From: Igneacidithiobacillus sp041146875
GTDB lineage: Bacteria; Pseudomonadota; Gammaproteobacteria; Acidithiobacillales; Acidithiobacillaceae
Direction of reading: 5' to 3'
DNA length: 64,000 nucleotides
Assembly (NCBI RefSeq): GCF_041146875.1
Contig: NZ_JBFRXP010000001.1
Location: 186,001 to 250,000 of the forward strand
The position numbers were made by a program, and so were the translations under genes. Shown here piece by piece: positions 1 to 8,353 of this stretch (its first letter is position 1; every line of letters starts with the position of its first letter). The notes under the pieces are model-generated. The model ran no database searches. It saw only the letters and a list, made by a program, of their open reading frames with translations, and was not told where the DNA came from.

Positions 1-258
1 TAGCCCCCGCTGCGCTGCGCGAATCATCTGTTCGTGGATGCGTAATTGCGAGGTGGAGGGCTGGCCGCCACGTTTGCCCACGTCTATGCGTTGGCAACTG
101 GCGGGCGCCAAAGACAGGATTTCTGGATTGGCCAGGGCATCATAAAAAATGACCTCTGCGGCATCCAGGCGTCGCGCCGCACGCAGGGTCAGCAGATCAG
201 GATCGCCGGGGCCGGCGCCTACCAGGGAAACCAGGGGAGCAGAGAGGCGGGTAATCAT
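1..258 (-). CDS. cobA: Uroporphyrinogen-III C-methyltransferase (SUMT), N-terminal part only
   Basis: Partial gene: it starts at 258 and runs off the left edge. The 86 visible residues begin MITRLSAPLVSLVGAGPGDP and carry the family's N-terminal SAM-binding signature VGAGPGDPDLLTLRA, then FYDALANPEIL and the DVGKRGG segment typical of SUMT. The enzyme makes precorrin-2, the precursor of siroheme. It begins 12 bases after the TrpD2 stop and is last in the nirB-nirD-nasA-trpD2 series, which fits supplying siroheme to NirB. The rest of the gene, including whether a CysG-type fusion exists, is outside the window. Confidence 0.9.
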   Translation of the reverse strand, partial: MITRLSAPLVSLVGAGPGDPDLLTLRAARRLDAAEVIFYDALANPEILSLAPASCQRIDVGKRGGQPSTSQLRIHEQMIRAAQRGL

Positions 259-270
259 GATGACTTTCCT

Positions 271-1287
271 TTAGGCAGCAATGCGCGAGAAGGAGTGCCG
301 CAAGAGTGCGCGGGCACGGGCAAGGTCAGGACAGCGACCGCTGAGGCACAGCAAAGCAGCGGCCTGCTCGGCAATGGGCAGGGGAAGGGCGCGCTGACCA
401 TTGAGCACAGCGACAGTAAATTCGCTGGTGGCGGCGATAGTGTTTTCCGGTAACTCCGGCAGTTGTGCCAGCGGCGTACTGTCTTTGGCCAGCAATAACT
501 CTGCGCGGCCCTGGGTACACTGAAAGAGATCGGGACGACGTTGTGGGTTGGCGAACGGCTCCCCCTCGGTCGCGCGAAAGCACAGCGCCGCGATGTCGTT
601 GTGCACAAAGAATTCCTGTAGTCGTTGTAAATAGGGCGGATGGGTAACGGCCGCACAGACGATGGCTTCTTGCAGCGCAAAGGGGTGCAATACTTTCAGC
701 AAGGTATGGACACTGGAGCGAATTCCCATGACACCACGCAGGGCAAAGATGCGCGCCAATCCCGGTTGCCAGGCAGATAACGGCAGGTAGACCAAGCCTT
801 GCATCTGTAACAGCGTCTCCGCTTGTGCAAGGCTCGCTGCTGTTGCTAGACCCAATTGTTCCAGAACCTGTGCACTATGCACGCGGTCTTCCGGCGAGTG
901 GTCTGGCGAGGGCGACGCGGGGAGAGCATCCAGGTCTGGTCCATGCACAAGCACGGGAACCCCACAACGGGTAAGGGTCAGCGCTAACAATGGCAAGAGG
1001 TTGGCGCGGCGCCGCGTGCCGTTGTAGCTGGCAAAAACCACGGGCCGCACACGACTGTGCCGTGCCATGGGTGTCATGTGCGCGCGAGCAGCTTGGTGAA
1101 AGCCTTCCAATTCCGCGAGGCTCTCGCCCTTGATGCGATAGGCCACCCAGAAGGCTCCGGCATAGAGTTCTGGCAATTCGCCAGCCAGCCAGGCGGAAAA
1201 GAGTTCTTTCGCCTCGTCCTGATGCAGATCTTCGGCATGCTCACGACCGCGGGCGACGCGGCTAAGGTAATGGCTCCACGGCTTCAT
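271..1287 (-). CDS. TrpD2/YbiB-family protein (anthranilate phosphoribosyltransferase fold)
   Basis: 338 residues from the ATG at 1287, which overlaps the nasA stop by 4 bases (ATGA); an in-frame extension to 1347 lies wholly inside nasA and is not needed. The N-terminus (HYLSRVARG, then LFSAWLAGELPELYAGAF) and a central VFASYNGTRRRANLLPLLA block match the phosphoribosyltransferase-fold TrpD2/YbiB group, not true TrpD. Known members such as E. coli YbiB bind nucleic acids without sequence specificity and are not tryptophan enzymes. Members of this family often sit next to assimilatory nitrate reductase in proteobacteria, where their job is unknown. The family call is good; the function in nitrate assimilation is open. 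Confidence 0.8.
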   Translation of the reverse strand: MKPWSHYLSRVARGREHAEDLHQDEAKELFSAWLAGELPELYAGAFWVAYRIKGESLAELEGFHQAARAHMTPMARHSRVRPVVFASYNGTRRRANLLPLLALTLTRCGVPVLVHGPDLDALPASPSPDHSPEDRVHSAQVLEQLGLATAASLAQAETLLQMQGLVYLPLSAWQPGLARIFALRGVMGIRSSVHTLLKVLHPFALQEAIVCAAVTHPPYLQRLQEFFVHNDIAALCFRATEGEPFANPQRRPDLFQCTQGRAELLLAKDSTPLAQLPELPENTIAATSEFTVAVLNGQRALPLPIAEQAAALLCLSGRCPDLARARALLRHSFSRIAA

Positions 1288-4046
1288 GATGCCTCCGCAA
1301 ATCGGTGTTGGAGTAGTTGTTGAATTTCTGGCTTGCAAGAGCCACATTCTGTTCCCGCGCCACAGGCCTGCATGATCCCTTCCAGGGAGCTCGCGCCATT
1401 GGCGATGGCGTGCAAAATAGTCTTTTCATCGACTCCCTTGCAGGCACAAATGCCGCGCGAGCGTTCCCAGGACGCCAGATTGGCGGGTACGCGTGGTGCC
1501 AGCAGGGCCAAGCGGAAGGGCTCAACTTCTGTGCCATCCAGGACTAACTGGCGCAGCCAGTCCAGGGTCTGCAGGCCACCCCAGAGGCGCAATGCGTTTA
1601 AGCGTCCGTCATGAATACGCAGGCGCTTGCTGAAGCCATTGCGTGGGTCTTCGTAGAGCAAGGTATCCGCTCCAAGCAGGGAAAGTGCTGCGTCCCAACG
1701 CTGGGCCACGCTGGGGTCCGGCGCCTGTTTGGCTGCTACGCGCAAAAGCGTGGCGGGGTGTTGTGCGGACACCAGCGGGGTGATGCTGGCATAGGCAAAG
1801 TCCTGCGCCAGTTCGCGCAATAACCGGCTTGCCTCTCCTGCGCTATCCTCCAGCAGCACGGCGGCCTCCCAGGGTAATGCAATCGCGTGGATGCGTACCG
1901 CCGCGTGTTTGAATTCCGGTTCGCCGGAATAGGGATCGATTGCCGGCAGGGTCACCGTGTTACATAGGGCCGCTGGGGCATGGCGCCGGCCAAAATGCAT
2001 GGGCGCAAAGAGCAGGCCGCGTTGCAACGTGTCATCGATGCGCGTGCGGTATATGGATGCGCCGCGCCGGCTTTCAACCCGTATCAATTCCCCGTCTTCT
2101 ACCGAAAATTGCCGGGCATCCCGCGGGTGAATGTGTAGGAAGGCCTCTTCGGCACTGGCAAAAAGGCTCGCCGCACGGCCGGTACGCGCCATGCTGTGCC
2201 ACTGGTCGCGCAGGCGCCCGGTGGTCAGGCGCAGGGGGTAACGGGCGTCGATTTCCTCTGCCACCCCAACGTGGGCAGGGGCATGGAATTGGGCACGACC
2301 ACTGGAGGTAGGGAATACGCCGTCGGCATAGAGCCGCTTCTGTCCAGTTTTTGCCCCGGCAGGAAAGGGCCATTGCTGTGGACCCTGAGTGATGAGCGTG
2401 GCGAGTTGCAGACCGCTGATGTCGAGATCGCGCCCGACGGTACAGCGTTGATATTCCGCATAGATACTCGCGGTATCAGCAAACGAAAACATCCGCGCCG
2501 CGCGCCGTTGCCAAGAGACATCCCGTTGGTCGGGGAGGGCTACTTGCAGACGATCCAGGGCTGCGCCCAGGGCCTGGGCAAAGTCACAAAAAATCTGCCA
2601 GTCGGGGCGGGCACAGCCGGGTGCGGGAATGGCAGCTTGCAGATGGGAAACACGGCGCTCGGAATTGGTGACCAGGGCCTCGCGCTCGCCCCAACTGGCG
2701 GCGGGCAAAACCCAGTCGGCAAAGGGCATCGTCTCGCCATCCAGATAGCTCTCCTGCAAAACGACCTGTTCGGCATTGTGTAACGCGCGCTCTATCTGCT
2801 GGCGATCGGGCAGGGACAGCACCGGATTGGTGCAGGTGATCCAGATCGCCGCCAGGTCGCCACGCTCCAGGGCCTGGTACATGGGTACAGCGGTAAGCCC
2901 CGGTTGGGGATACAGGGCATCAATGCCCCAGATGTCAGCAATATCCGCGCGGTGCTCGGCATTGGCCACCTCACGATGGCCGGGTAGCAGGGCAGGCATG
3001 CCGCCGGTTTCGCGCCCGCCCATGGCATTGGGCTGGCCGGTAAGGCTGAAAGGACCGGCACCCGGACGGCCAATTTGCCCAGTGGCCAAGTGCAGGTTAA
3101 TCAGGGTTACGTTGTTGTCCGTGCCATGTGCCGACTGGTTCAAGCCTTGGCACCACAGCGACAGGACGCTGGGCGAGGAAGCGAACATTTCCGCTGCCTG
3201 TTGCAAATCCGCTTCGGCGATCTGGCAGATCTCTGCCACGCGCTGGGGGGTATATTCCTGCACCCGCTGTTTCAGTTCCTGCCAACCCTGGGTGTGCTGC
3301 TGAATAAATTCGGCATCCAGCCGGTCATTCCAAATCAAGAGATGCAAGATGCCATGAAAGAGTGCGACATCTGTACCGGGCAGGATGGGCAAAAAGAGGT
3401 CGGCAATACTGGCGGTGGCCGTGCGCCGGGGATCGACGACGATGATGCGCAAGTCGGGGCGTTTGGCCCTAGCCGCTTCGATGCGGCGAAAAATAATGGG
3501 GTGGGCATAGGCGACATTCGCGCCCACGATGAACAGGCAGTCGGTCAACTCCAGGTCTTCGTAGCTACAGGGCACCGAGTCCATGCCCAGGCTGCGTTTG
3601 TAGCCGGTTACGGCCGAGGCCATGCACAGACGGGAATTGGTGTCGATATGATTGGTGCCGAGGAAGCCCTTGGCCAGCTTGTTGGCAACATAATAGTCTT
3701 CGGTAGGTAATTGTCCCGATACATAAAATGCCAGGGCCTGCGGCCCGCGATCGCGGTAGATTTCCGCCCAGCGCGTAGCAATCTGCCCCAGGCTTTGGTC
3801 CCAGCTGGCCTCTAGCCAATCATCATCTGCTACTCGGTGCAGCGGCACCACGGCGCGCCCCGGACCATGTACCGTCTGTGCCAGCGTCATGCCTTTGCTG
3901 CACAATTGGCCAAAATTGGCGGGGTGCTCCGGGTCGCCGCGCACCCCCAGAATCTGCTTGCCATCGTGCTCGATCAGCACGCCACAGCCGGTGCCGCAGT
4001 AGGGGCAGACCGACCTGCTCAGCCGGGTTGCTGTACCCGCGTTCAC
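1284..4046 (-). CDS. nasA: Assimilatory nitrate reductase, catalytic molybdopterin subunit
   Basis: 920 residues, GTG start overlapping the nirD stop. It reduces nitrate to nitrite in the cytoplasm. The N-terminus has the [4Fe-4S] cluster motif CPYCGTGC...CSKG (residues about 15-50), followed by the molybdopterin oxidoreductase domains (SRLCMASAVTGYK, CQGLNQSAHGTDN, TGQIGRPGAGPFSLTGQPN) and the MGD-binding C-terminal domain (LTTGRLRDQWHSMARTGR). The last 60 residues are a BFD-like [2Fe-2S] domain with CACKG and CGSCKPE, as in the long NasA class of proteobacteria. There is no twin-arginine signal, so it is cytoplasmic and assimilatory rather than Nap. Encoded in one transcript with nirBD, so nitrite is passed on directly. 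Confidence 0.95.
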   Translation of the reverse strand: MNAGTATRLSRSVCPYCGTGCGVLIEHDGKQILGVRGDPEHPANFGQLCSKGMTLAQTVHGPGRAVVPLHRVADDDWLEASWDQSLGQIATRWAEIYRDRGPQALAFYVSGQLPTEDYYVANKLAKGFLGTNHIDTNSRLCMASAVTGYKRSLGMDSVPCSYEDLELTDCLFIVGANVAYAHPIIFRRIEAARAKRPDLRIIVVDPRRTATASIADLFLPILPGTDVALFHGILHLLIWNDRLDAEFIQQHTQGWQELKQRVQEYTPQRVAEICQIAEADLQQAAEMFASSPSVLSLWCQGLNQSAHGTDNNVTLINLHLATGQIGRPGAGPFSLTGQPNAMGGRETGGMPALLPGHREVANAEHRADIADIWGIDALYPQPGLTAVPMYQALERGDLAAIWITCTNPVLSLPDRQQIERALHNAEQVVLQESYLDGETMPFADWVLPAASWGEREALVTNSERRVSHLQAAIPAPGCARPDWQIFCDFAQALGAALDRLQVALPDQRDVSWQRRAARMFSFADTASIYAEYQRCTVGRDLDISGLQLATLITQGPQQWPFPAGAKTGQKRLYADGVFPTSSGRAQFHAPAHVGVAEEIDARYPLRLTTGRLRDQWHSMARTGRAASLFASAEEAFLHIHPRDARQFSVEDGELIRVESRRGASIYRTRIDDTLQRGLLFAPMHFGRRHAPAALCNTVTLPAIDPYSGEPEFKHAAVRIHAIALPWEAAVLLEDSAGEASRLLRELAQDFAYASITPLVSAQHPATLLRVAAKQAPDPSVAQRWDAALSLLGADTLLYEDPRNGFSKRLRIHDGRLNALRLWGGLQTLDWLRQLVLDGTEVEPFRLALLAPRVPANLASWERSRGICACKGVDEKTILHAIANGASSLEGIMQACGAGTECGSCKPEIQQLLQHRFAEAS

Positions 4047-4363
4047 GGCTGCGTCTCCGGCAGTCCCAACCAGATTTCCTCGCCCTCGGTTTTGAGGGGA
4101 AAGGTCTTCACGCAGCCTTGGTCCGGCGCTAATGCCTCGCCGCTTTCCAGATCGATCTGCCAGTTGTGCAGCGGGCAGAACACGGTCTTGCCGGACACAA
4201 AACCTTCCGAGAGAGGGCCACCGCGATGTGGACAGCGATTACGCACTGCAAACAGCTCGCCCTCTTCGTTGCAGAGTACGGCGATTTCACCCGCCGGCGT
4301 CTCTACATAACGGCCACCACCCAAGGGCACTTCGCTCAGCTTACCCAAAGGAAACCATTCCAT
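4043..4363 (-). CDS. nirD: Nitrite reductase (NADH) small subunit, Rieske type
   Basis: 106 residues, about the usual NirD length. It has a Rieske-like [2Fe-2S] site: CPHRGGPLSEG and CPLHNW give the C-x-H / C-x2-H ligand set (residues about 43-45 and 62-65). It partners NirB in reducing nitrite to ammonium with NADH. The start at 4363 has a strong AGGAGG-type ribosome site, 12 bases after nirB ends, and the stop overlaps the GTG start of nasA, so translation is probably coupled. Confidence 0.93.
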   Translation of the reverse strand: MEWFPLGKLSEVPLGGGRYVETPAGEIAVLCNEEGELFAVRNRCPHRGGPLSEGFVSGKTVFCPLHNWQIDLESGEALAPDQGCVKTFPLKTEGEEIWLGLPETQP

Positions 4364-4375
4364 TTTTCGTCCTCC

Positions 4376-6814
4376 TCAGGCCGATACCCGCCGCAGCGGT
4401 GCAGCATGGATGTCCAGACGACCGGAAACCGCCTCGGCCCAAGGATCTTTTTCCTGCGCGATGGCAAAATCCAGGCGCTCTGCCAGTTCCTTCCGTTGTG
4501 CCAAATCGTCGATGACACGTGCCTTGATTTTCTCCAGACCCACCCGCTCCACCCACGGGGCAGTGCGCTCCAGATATTGCGCATCTTCCCGATACATTTG
4601 CAGGAAGGCCTTGCTGATCTGCATGACTTCGCTGTCGGTCTGTACCTTGGCCAGCAGATCGGCAGCACGCACCTTCATGCCGCCGTTACCGCCTACGTAA
4701 ATCTCCCAGCCGGAATCGACGCCGATCACTCCCACATCCTTGATGGTGCTTTCGGCGCAATTGCGTGGGCAGCCAGAGGCAGCGAGTTTGACCTTGTGTG
4801 GCGCCCACATCCGTTCCAGGTTTTTTTCCAGATCAATGGCGAGCTGGGTGCTGTTTTGCACGCCAAAGCGACAGAATTCCTGTCCCACACAGGACTTTAC
4901 CGTGCGCAGGGCCTTGCCATAGGCGTGCCCGGAGGGCATGTCGAGCTCGGCCCATATCGCTGGCAATTTCTCTTTCGGAATGCCGAGTAAATCAAGGCGC
5001 TGCCCACCAGTGAACTTGACCATGGGCACTGCATGGCGCTCAGCGACTTCGGCAATGCGCTTCAGCTCCGCTGGTGTCGTTACGCCGCCGTAGATACGGG
5101 GGATGACGGAATAAGTGCCATCCTTTTGGATGTTGGCATGCGCGCGCTCGTTGATGAAGCGTGCGGAGGCGTCATCCTTGCCCTCCGCAGGCCAGGCGGT
5201 GCGCACATAGTAGTTGACCGCAGGCCGACAACTGGCACAGCCACCGGGATTGCGCCAGCTCAGGGCACGAAACGCATCGCGCACCGAGAGCAGTTTTTCT
5301 TTGCGAATGGCGTCGCGTACTTCTTGATGACTGTAATCCGTGCAGCCGCACAACGCTTTTTTGCGTGTGCTCCCGTCGTAAACGCCGCCGAGGGTGCTGA
5401 CCAGGAGTTGTTCGACGAGGCCCGTGCAGGAGCCACAAGAGGCGCTCGCCTTGGTACATTTGCGAACCTCCTCCAGGGTAAAGAGCCCTTCGCGAATGGC
5501 ATGCACAATTTGCCCCTTGCTTACGCCGTTACAACCGCAGATTTCGGCGCTATCCGGCAAACGCGAGGCTTGATTGGCACCGGAATGTCCGGAATCGCCA
5601 AGATGGGTTTCGCCAAAGAGCAGGTGATCGCGCACAGAGCTGATATCGTTTTCATCGCGCAGATGCTCGAAGAGCCAGGGTCCGATGCTGGTATCGCCGT
5701 ACAGCAAAATGCCCTTGATCTTGTCATTCTGCAACACGACCTTTTTGTAGATGCCCTGGTGTGCATCGAGCAGGGTAAGTTCTTCCATATCCGCGCCGCC
5801 CTGAAAATCGCCAGCAGAGAACAATTCGATTCCGGTCACTTTCAATTTGGTGCTGGTGATCGAACCCTCGTAGCGCATCCGCCCATACTCGGCTAGATGA
5901 TTGGCGGCGACCTTGGCCTGCTCAAACAGCGGTGCTACCAGCCCATAGGTCATGCCGCGATGTTGCACGCACTCGCCCACGGCGTAGATGCGTGGATCGT
6001 AGGTCTGTAAGGTGTCGCTTACCAAGATGCCTTGTTCGCACGCCAGGCCAGCGGCCTGGGCGAGAGCCGTACGTGGGCGAATGCCTATGGTCATCACCAC
6101 GATGCGGGCTGGAACGCTGCTACCATCCTGAAACTGCAAGCCCTCGACTTGCTCCGTGCCGAGCACGGCGGCACTTTCGCGCTCCATGAGGAAATGGATT
6201 CCGCGTGCCTCCATCGCCTGCTGCAACATGGAACCGCCGCGGGCATCCAATTGCTTGTCCAAAGGCCAGGCGCGGCGATGCACTACCGTCACCTGCATGC
6301 CGCGGGCATTCAGGCCATGCGCCACCTCTAACCCCAGCAGGCCGGCACCGATGATCACCGCCTCGCCACCACTGGCGCTCACTTGGGTCAGTGCCTCCAC
6401 ATCGCGCATGTCGCGATAACTGTAGACCCCAGAAAGATCATTGCCGGGGATCGGCGCTATCGCCGCCGCCGCTCCCGTCGCAATCAGGATGCGATCGTAG
6501 GGCACTACCTCACCCTGCTCCGTAATAACCTGGCGCCGCACGCGGTCGATTTGCACGACCGGGCTGCCGGTACGCAGGGTAATGCCATGTTCGGCATACC
6601 AGTCGTGATCATTGAGGATGGTTTCTTCCAGGCGCATTTCGCCGGCCAGCACCGGAGTGAGCAAAATGCGGTTATAATTCGGGTGCGGCTCGTCGCCAAA
6701 GACCGCGATCTCATAGAGATCCGGAGCCATTTTCAGCAATTCTTCGACCGTGCGGATACCCGCCATGCCGTTGCCGATCACCACCAAGCGCGCTTTTCGT
6801 GCCTTGTTGCTCAT
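4376..6814 (-). CDS. nirB: Nitrite reductase (NADH) large subunit, siroheme protein
   Basis: 812 residues starting MSNKARKARLVVIGNGMAG at 6814, chosen for the GGAG ribosome site just upstream; an in-frame extension to 6892 would run through the leader terminator. Domains in order: FAD-binding (VIGNGMAGIRTVEELL), NAD-binding (VIIGAGLLGLEVAHGL), two BFD-like [2Fe-2S] segments (CGCNGVSKGQ...CGSC and CGCTDYSHQE...CASC), ferredoxin-like half-domains, and the siroheme/[4Fe-4S] ligands CVGQEFC and CPRNC near residues 645-690. It catalyses six-electron reduction of nitrite to ammonium. First gene of nirB-nirD-nasA-trpD2-cobA. Confidence 0.95.
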   Translation of the reverse strand: MSNKARKARLVVIGNGMAGIRTVEELLKMAPDLYEIAVFGDEPHPNYNRILLTPVLAGEMRLEETILNDHDWYAEHGITLRTGSPVVQIDRVRRQVITEQGEVVPYDRILIATGAAAAIAPIPGNDLSGVYSYRDMRDVEALTQVSASGGEAVIIGAGLLGLEVAHGLNARGMQVTVVHRRAWPLDKQLDARGGSMLQQAMEARGIHFLMERESAAVLGTEQVEGLQFQDGSSVPARIVVMTIGIRPRTALAQAAGLACEQGILVSDTLQTYDPRIYAVGECVQHRGMTYGLVAPLFEQAKVAANHLAEYGRMRYEGSITSTKLKVTGIELFSAGDFQGGADMEELTLLDAHQGIYKKVVLQNDKIKGILLYGDTSIGPWLFEHLRDENDISSVRDHLLFGETHLGDSGHSGANQASRLPDSAEICGCNGVSKGQIVHAIREGLFTLEEVRKCTKASASCGSCTGLVEQLLVSTLGGVYDGSTRKKALCGCTDYSHQEVRDAIRKEKLLSVRDAFRALSWRNPGGCASCRPAVNYYVRTAWPAEGKDDASARFINERAHANIQKDGTYSVIPRIYGGVTTPAELKRIAEVAERHAVPMVKFTGGQRLDLLGIPKEKLPAIWAELDMPSGHAYGKALRTVKSCVGQEFCRFGVQNSTQLAIDLEKNLERMWAPHKVKLAASGCPRNCAESTIKDVGVIGVDSGWEIYVGGNGGMKVRAADLLAKVQTDSEVMQISKAFLQMYREDAQYLERTAPWVERVGLEKIKARVIDDLAQRKELAERLDFAIAQEKDPWAEAVSGRLDIHAAPLRRVSA

Positions 6815-6835
6815 TGTACCGTTTCTCCAAAGAAA

Positions 6836-6872
6836 AAAGGCGCAGCCAGCCATAAATGCTGACGACGCCTTT
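6836..6872 (-). terminator. Intrinsic terminator inside the nirB leader (probable attenuator)
   Basis: On the minus strand AAAGGCG pairs with CGCCTTT around an inner GTCAGC/GCTGGC stem with a 7-base loop, and is followed by six T. It lies between the promoter (6921-6936) and the nirB ribosome site, so transcripts that end here never reach nirB. That position is expected of an attenuator released by an antiterminator such as NasT. A smaller upstream hairpin (CAATC, loop TCCCT, GATTG) precedes it. The attenuation role is inference. Confidence 0.75.
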
Positions 6873-6920
6873 GCCGTTTCACACACCAACAATCAGGGAG
6901 ATTGCCTCGAGATTATATAA

Positions 6921-6936
6921 GCAATTGACATGCCAA
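6921..6936 (-). promoter_or_regulatory. Sigma-54 (-24/-12) promoter of nirB
   Basis: Minus-strand TTGGCATG-TCAA-TTGC matches the sigma-54 consensus, with GG and GC exactly 10 bases apart. It predicts a transcript start near 6909 and a leader of about 95 bases that contains the terminator at 6836-6872. A TATAAT lies just downstream, but no -35 sits at proper spacing to it. Confidence 0.75.
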
Positions 6937-6996
6937 TGAGTCAGTATAGAGAAAACAGATAGTTAGAGTTTTCTCCCGTTTTATTCTGCTAGGTGG

Positions 6997-7034
6997 TGGT
7001 GCATGGGATGGTGCATGACGCGCTATTTTGGTGC
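6997..7034 (-). promoter_or_regulatory. NtrC-like activator sites upstream of nirB
   Basis: Two 9-base direct repeats TGGTGCATG (6997-7005 and 7009-7017) are followed by GCGC-N7-GTGC (7020-7034), one mismatch from the NtrC palindrome GCAC-N7-GTGC. The palindrome centre is about 118 bases upstream of the predicted start, a normal distance for a sigma-54 enhancer. NtrC as the protein involved is inferred. Confidence 0.55.
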
Positions 7035-7089
7035 GCTTTTCGATACTTAGAGTATGTATGGTCATTTACTATGCATCTCAATTGAGATA

Positions 7090-7194
7090 CAGATAAATCT
7101 GCCCGACCAAGCCCGATTCGCCCTCGGCTACTACCAGCAGCGTCAGGCGTTTTTCACCAAGTCCGAACCCAACAACGAGGAGCAATCCCAATGA
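7090..7194 (+). pseudogene. 3' remnant of cas8c (type I-C Cascade large subunit)
   Basis: A reading frame ending at the TGA of 7192-7194 encodes NLPDQARFALGYYQQRQAFF followed by TKSEPNNEEQSQ, which I recognise as the extreme C-terminus of Cas8c/Csd1. It overlaps the cas7 start by 4 bases (ATGA), as in intact type I-C operons. Nothing resembling Cas8c is encoded before about 7090, where sequence turns into the AT-rich nirB upstream region. So the rest of cas8c, with cas5 and cas3, has been lost. Confidence 0.7.
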
Positions 7195-7892
7195 GCTTGA
7201 ACCACCGTTACGATTTCGTGCTGCTCTTCGACGTGAAGGACGGCAACCCCAATGGCGACCCCGATGCCGGCAACCTGCCGCGTCTGGACGCCGAAACCGG
7301 CCACGGTCTCGTCACCGATGTGGCGCTCAAGCGCAAGGTGCGCAACTTCGTCGCGATGACGCAGGACCAGGAGCCACGCGACCCGCAGCCCGGCGAGAAG
7401 CGTCGTGAAATCTATGTGCGCGAGAAAGCCATCCTCAACCTGCAACACCAGCGCGCCTACAGCGCGCTGAAACTTGATGCGCCCGCAGACGACGAAGCCA
7501 CTGAAGCCACAGACGAAAAGAAGTCTGCCAAAGGCAAAAAACGCAAGGGCAGCGGTGACGACGTCAACAAGGCACGCGACTGGATGTGCCAGAACTTCTT
7601 CGACGTGCGCACCTTCGGTGCCGTGATGTCCACTGGCGTGAACTGCGGCCAGGTGCGCGGCCAGATGTTCGAACACGACCGCTCGGCTTCGCGCGGCGAA
7701 ATGGCCACCCGCGGTCTCTACGTGTTCAAGTACGACTCCGAGCTGGGCAATGCGCCAGCGCATTCATTGTTCGAGTGTATAAAAGTAACATGCAAACAGA
7801 ATGTTGGTGCTCCTCGCTCCTTTGCAGACTACGAAGTGTTCCTGAATGAGGAAAACCTGCCGGTGGGTGTTACAGTAATGAGACTGGAATAA
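7191..7892 (+). pseudogene. cas7: cas7 of type I-C (Csd2 family) with an internal in-frame deletion
   Basis: 233 residues. The N-terminus (RYDFVLLFDVKDGNPNGDPD, then LPRLDAETGHGLVTDVALKRK) and middle (FFDVRTFGAVMSTGVNCGQVRG) are classic Cas7c, the crRNA-binding backbone subunit. At residue 157 (nt about 7661) the sequence jumps straight to MFEHDRSASRGEM, which in full-length proteins follows some 60-70 residues later; the family is normally about 280-290 residues. The reading frame stays open. From about 7770 the codons turn AT-richer than the preceding GC-rich part, suggesting a recombined patch. Without its partners and its middle, Cascade function is unlikely. Confidence 0.8.
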
Positions 7893-7905
7893 GGAGGTGC
7901 ACTAA

Positions 7906-8112
7906 ATGAGCGAGATTCACTTTGTCGTGGAAGAAGCTCCTGAGGGCGGCTTTATTGCCCGTGCCATGGGGGTAGACATTTTTACGGAGGCCGACGACAT
8001 GGAAGCCTTACATGCGCAAGTACGCGACGCCGTACATTGCCACTTTGATCCAGATGACAGGCCCAGCCTCATCCGCTTGCACATTACTCGCGAGGATGTC
8101 ATCGCGGCATGA
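7906..8112 (+). CDS. hicB: HicB-family antitoxin (short form)
   Basis: 68 residues, ATG behind a strong AAGGAGG ribosome site, overlapping the hicA start by 4 bases. Residues FVVEEAPEGGFIARAMGVDI fit the truncated RNase-H-like HicB fold that pairs with HicA; it lacks a separate DNA-binding domain, so autoregulation would depend on the short form itself. The order antitoxin-toxin and the overlap are typical. It lies between cas7 and cas4 in a decayed CRISPR locus, where no such gene belongs. Confidence 0.75.
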   Translation: MSEIHFVVEEAPEGGFIARAMGVDIFTEADDMEALHAQVRDAVHCHFDPDDRPSLIRLHITREDVIAA

Positions 8113-8351
8113 GGATTCCACGTGATTTATCTGGAAACGAGTTGATTAAGCGGTTAGGACTGTTCGAGTATACTGCCAACAGGCAGACGGGCAGCCATAT
8201 TAGGCTCACTAGTCAAGTTAGAGGGGAACATCATGTTACCATTCCCAAACACGACCCACTGCGGATTGGAACTTTGGCTTCCATCCTCGACAGTGTCGCC
8301 GCACATCACGGCATAACCCGAGATGCTTTGCTCAAGCAATTGTTAGGTTAA
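8109..8351 (+). CDS. hicA: HicA-family mRNA interferase toxin
   Basis: 80 residues. HicA is a double-stranded-RNA-binding-fold ribonuclease that cleaves mRNA when HicB is degraded. The fold's signatures are visible: GNELIKRLG, the catalytic histidine in GSHIRL (H30), HHVTIPKHDPLRIGTL and a C-terminal helix. The length is normal and no residue is obviously missing, so the pair is probably active. It is followed two bases later by the cas4 remnant. Confidence 0.85.
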   Translation: MRIPRDLSGNELIKRLGLFEYTANRQTGSHIRLTSQVRGEHHVTIPKHDPLRIGTLASILDSVAAHHGITRDALLKQLLG

Positions 8352-8353
8352 AA

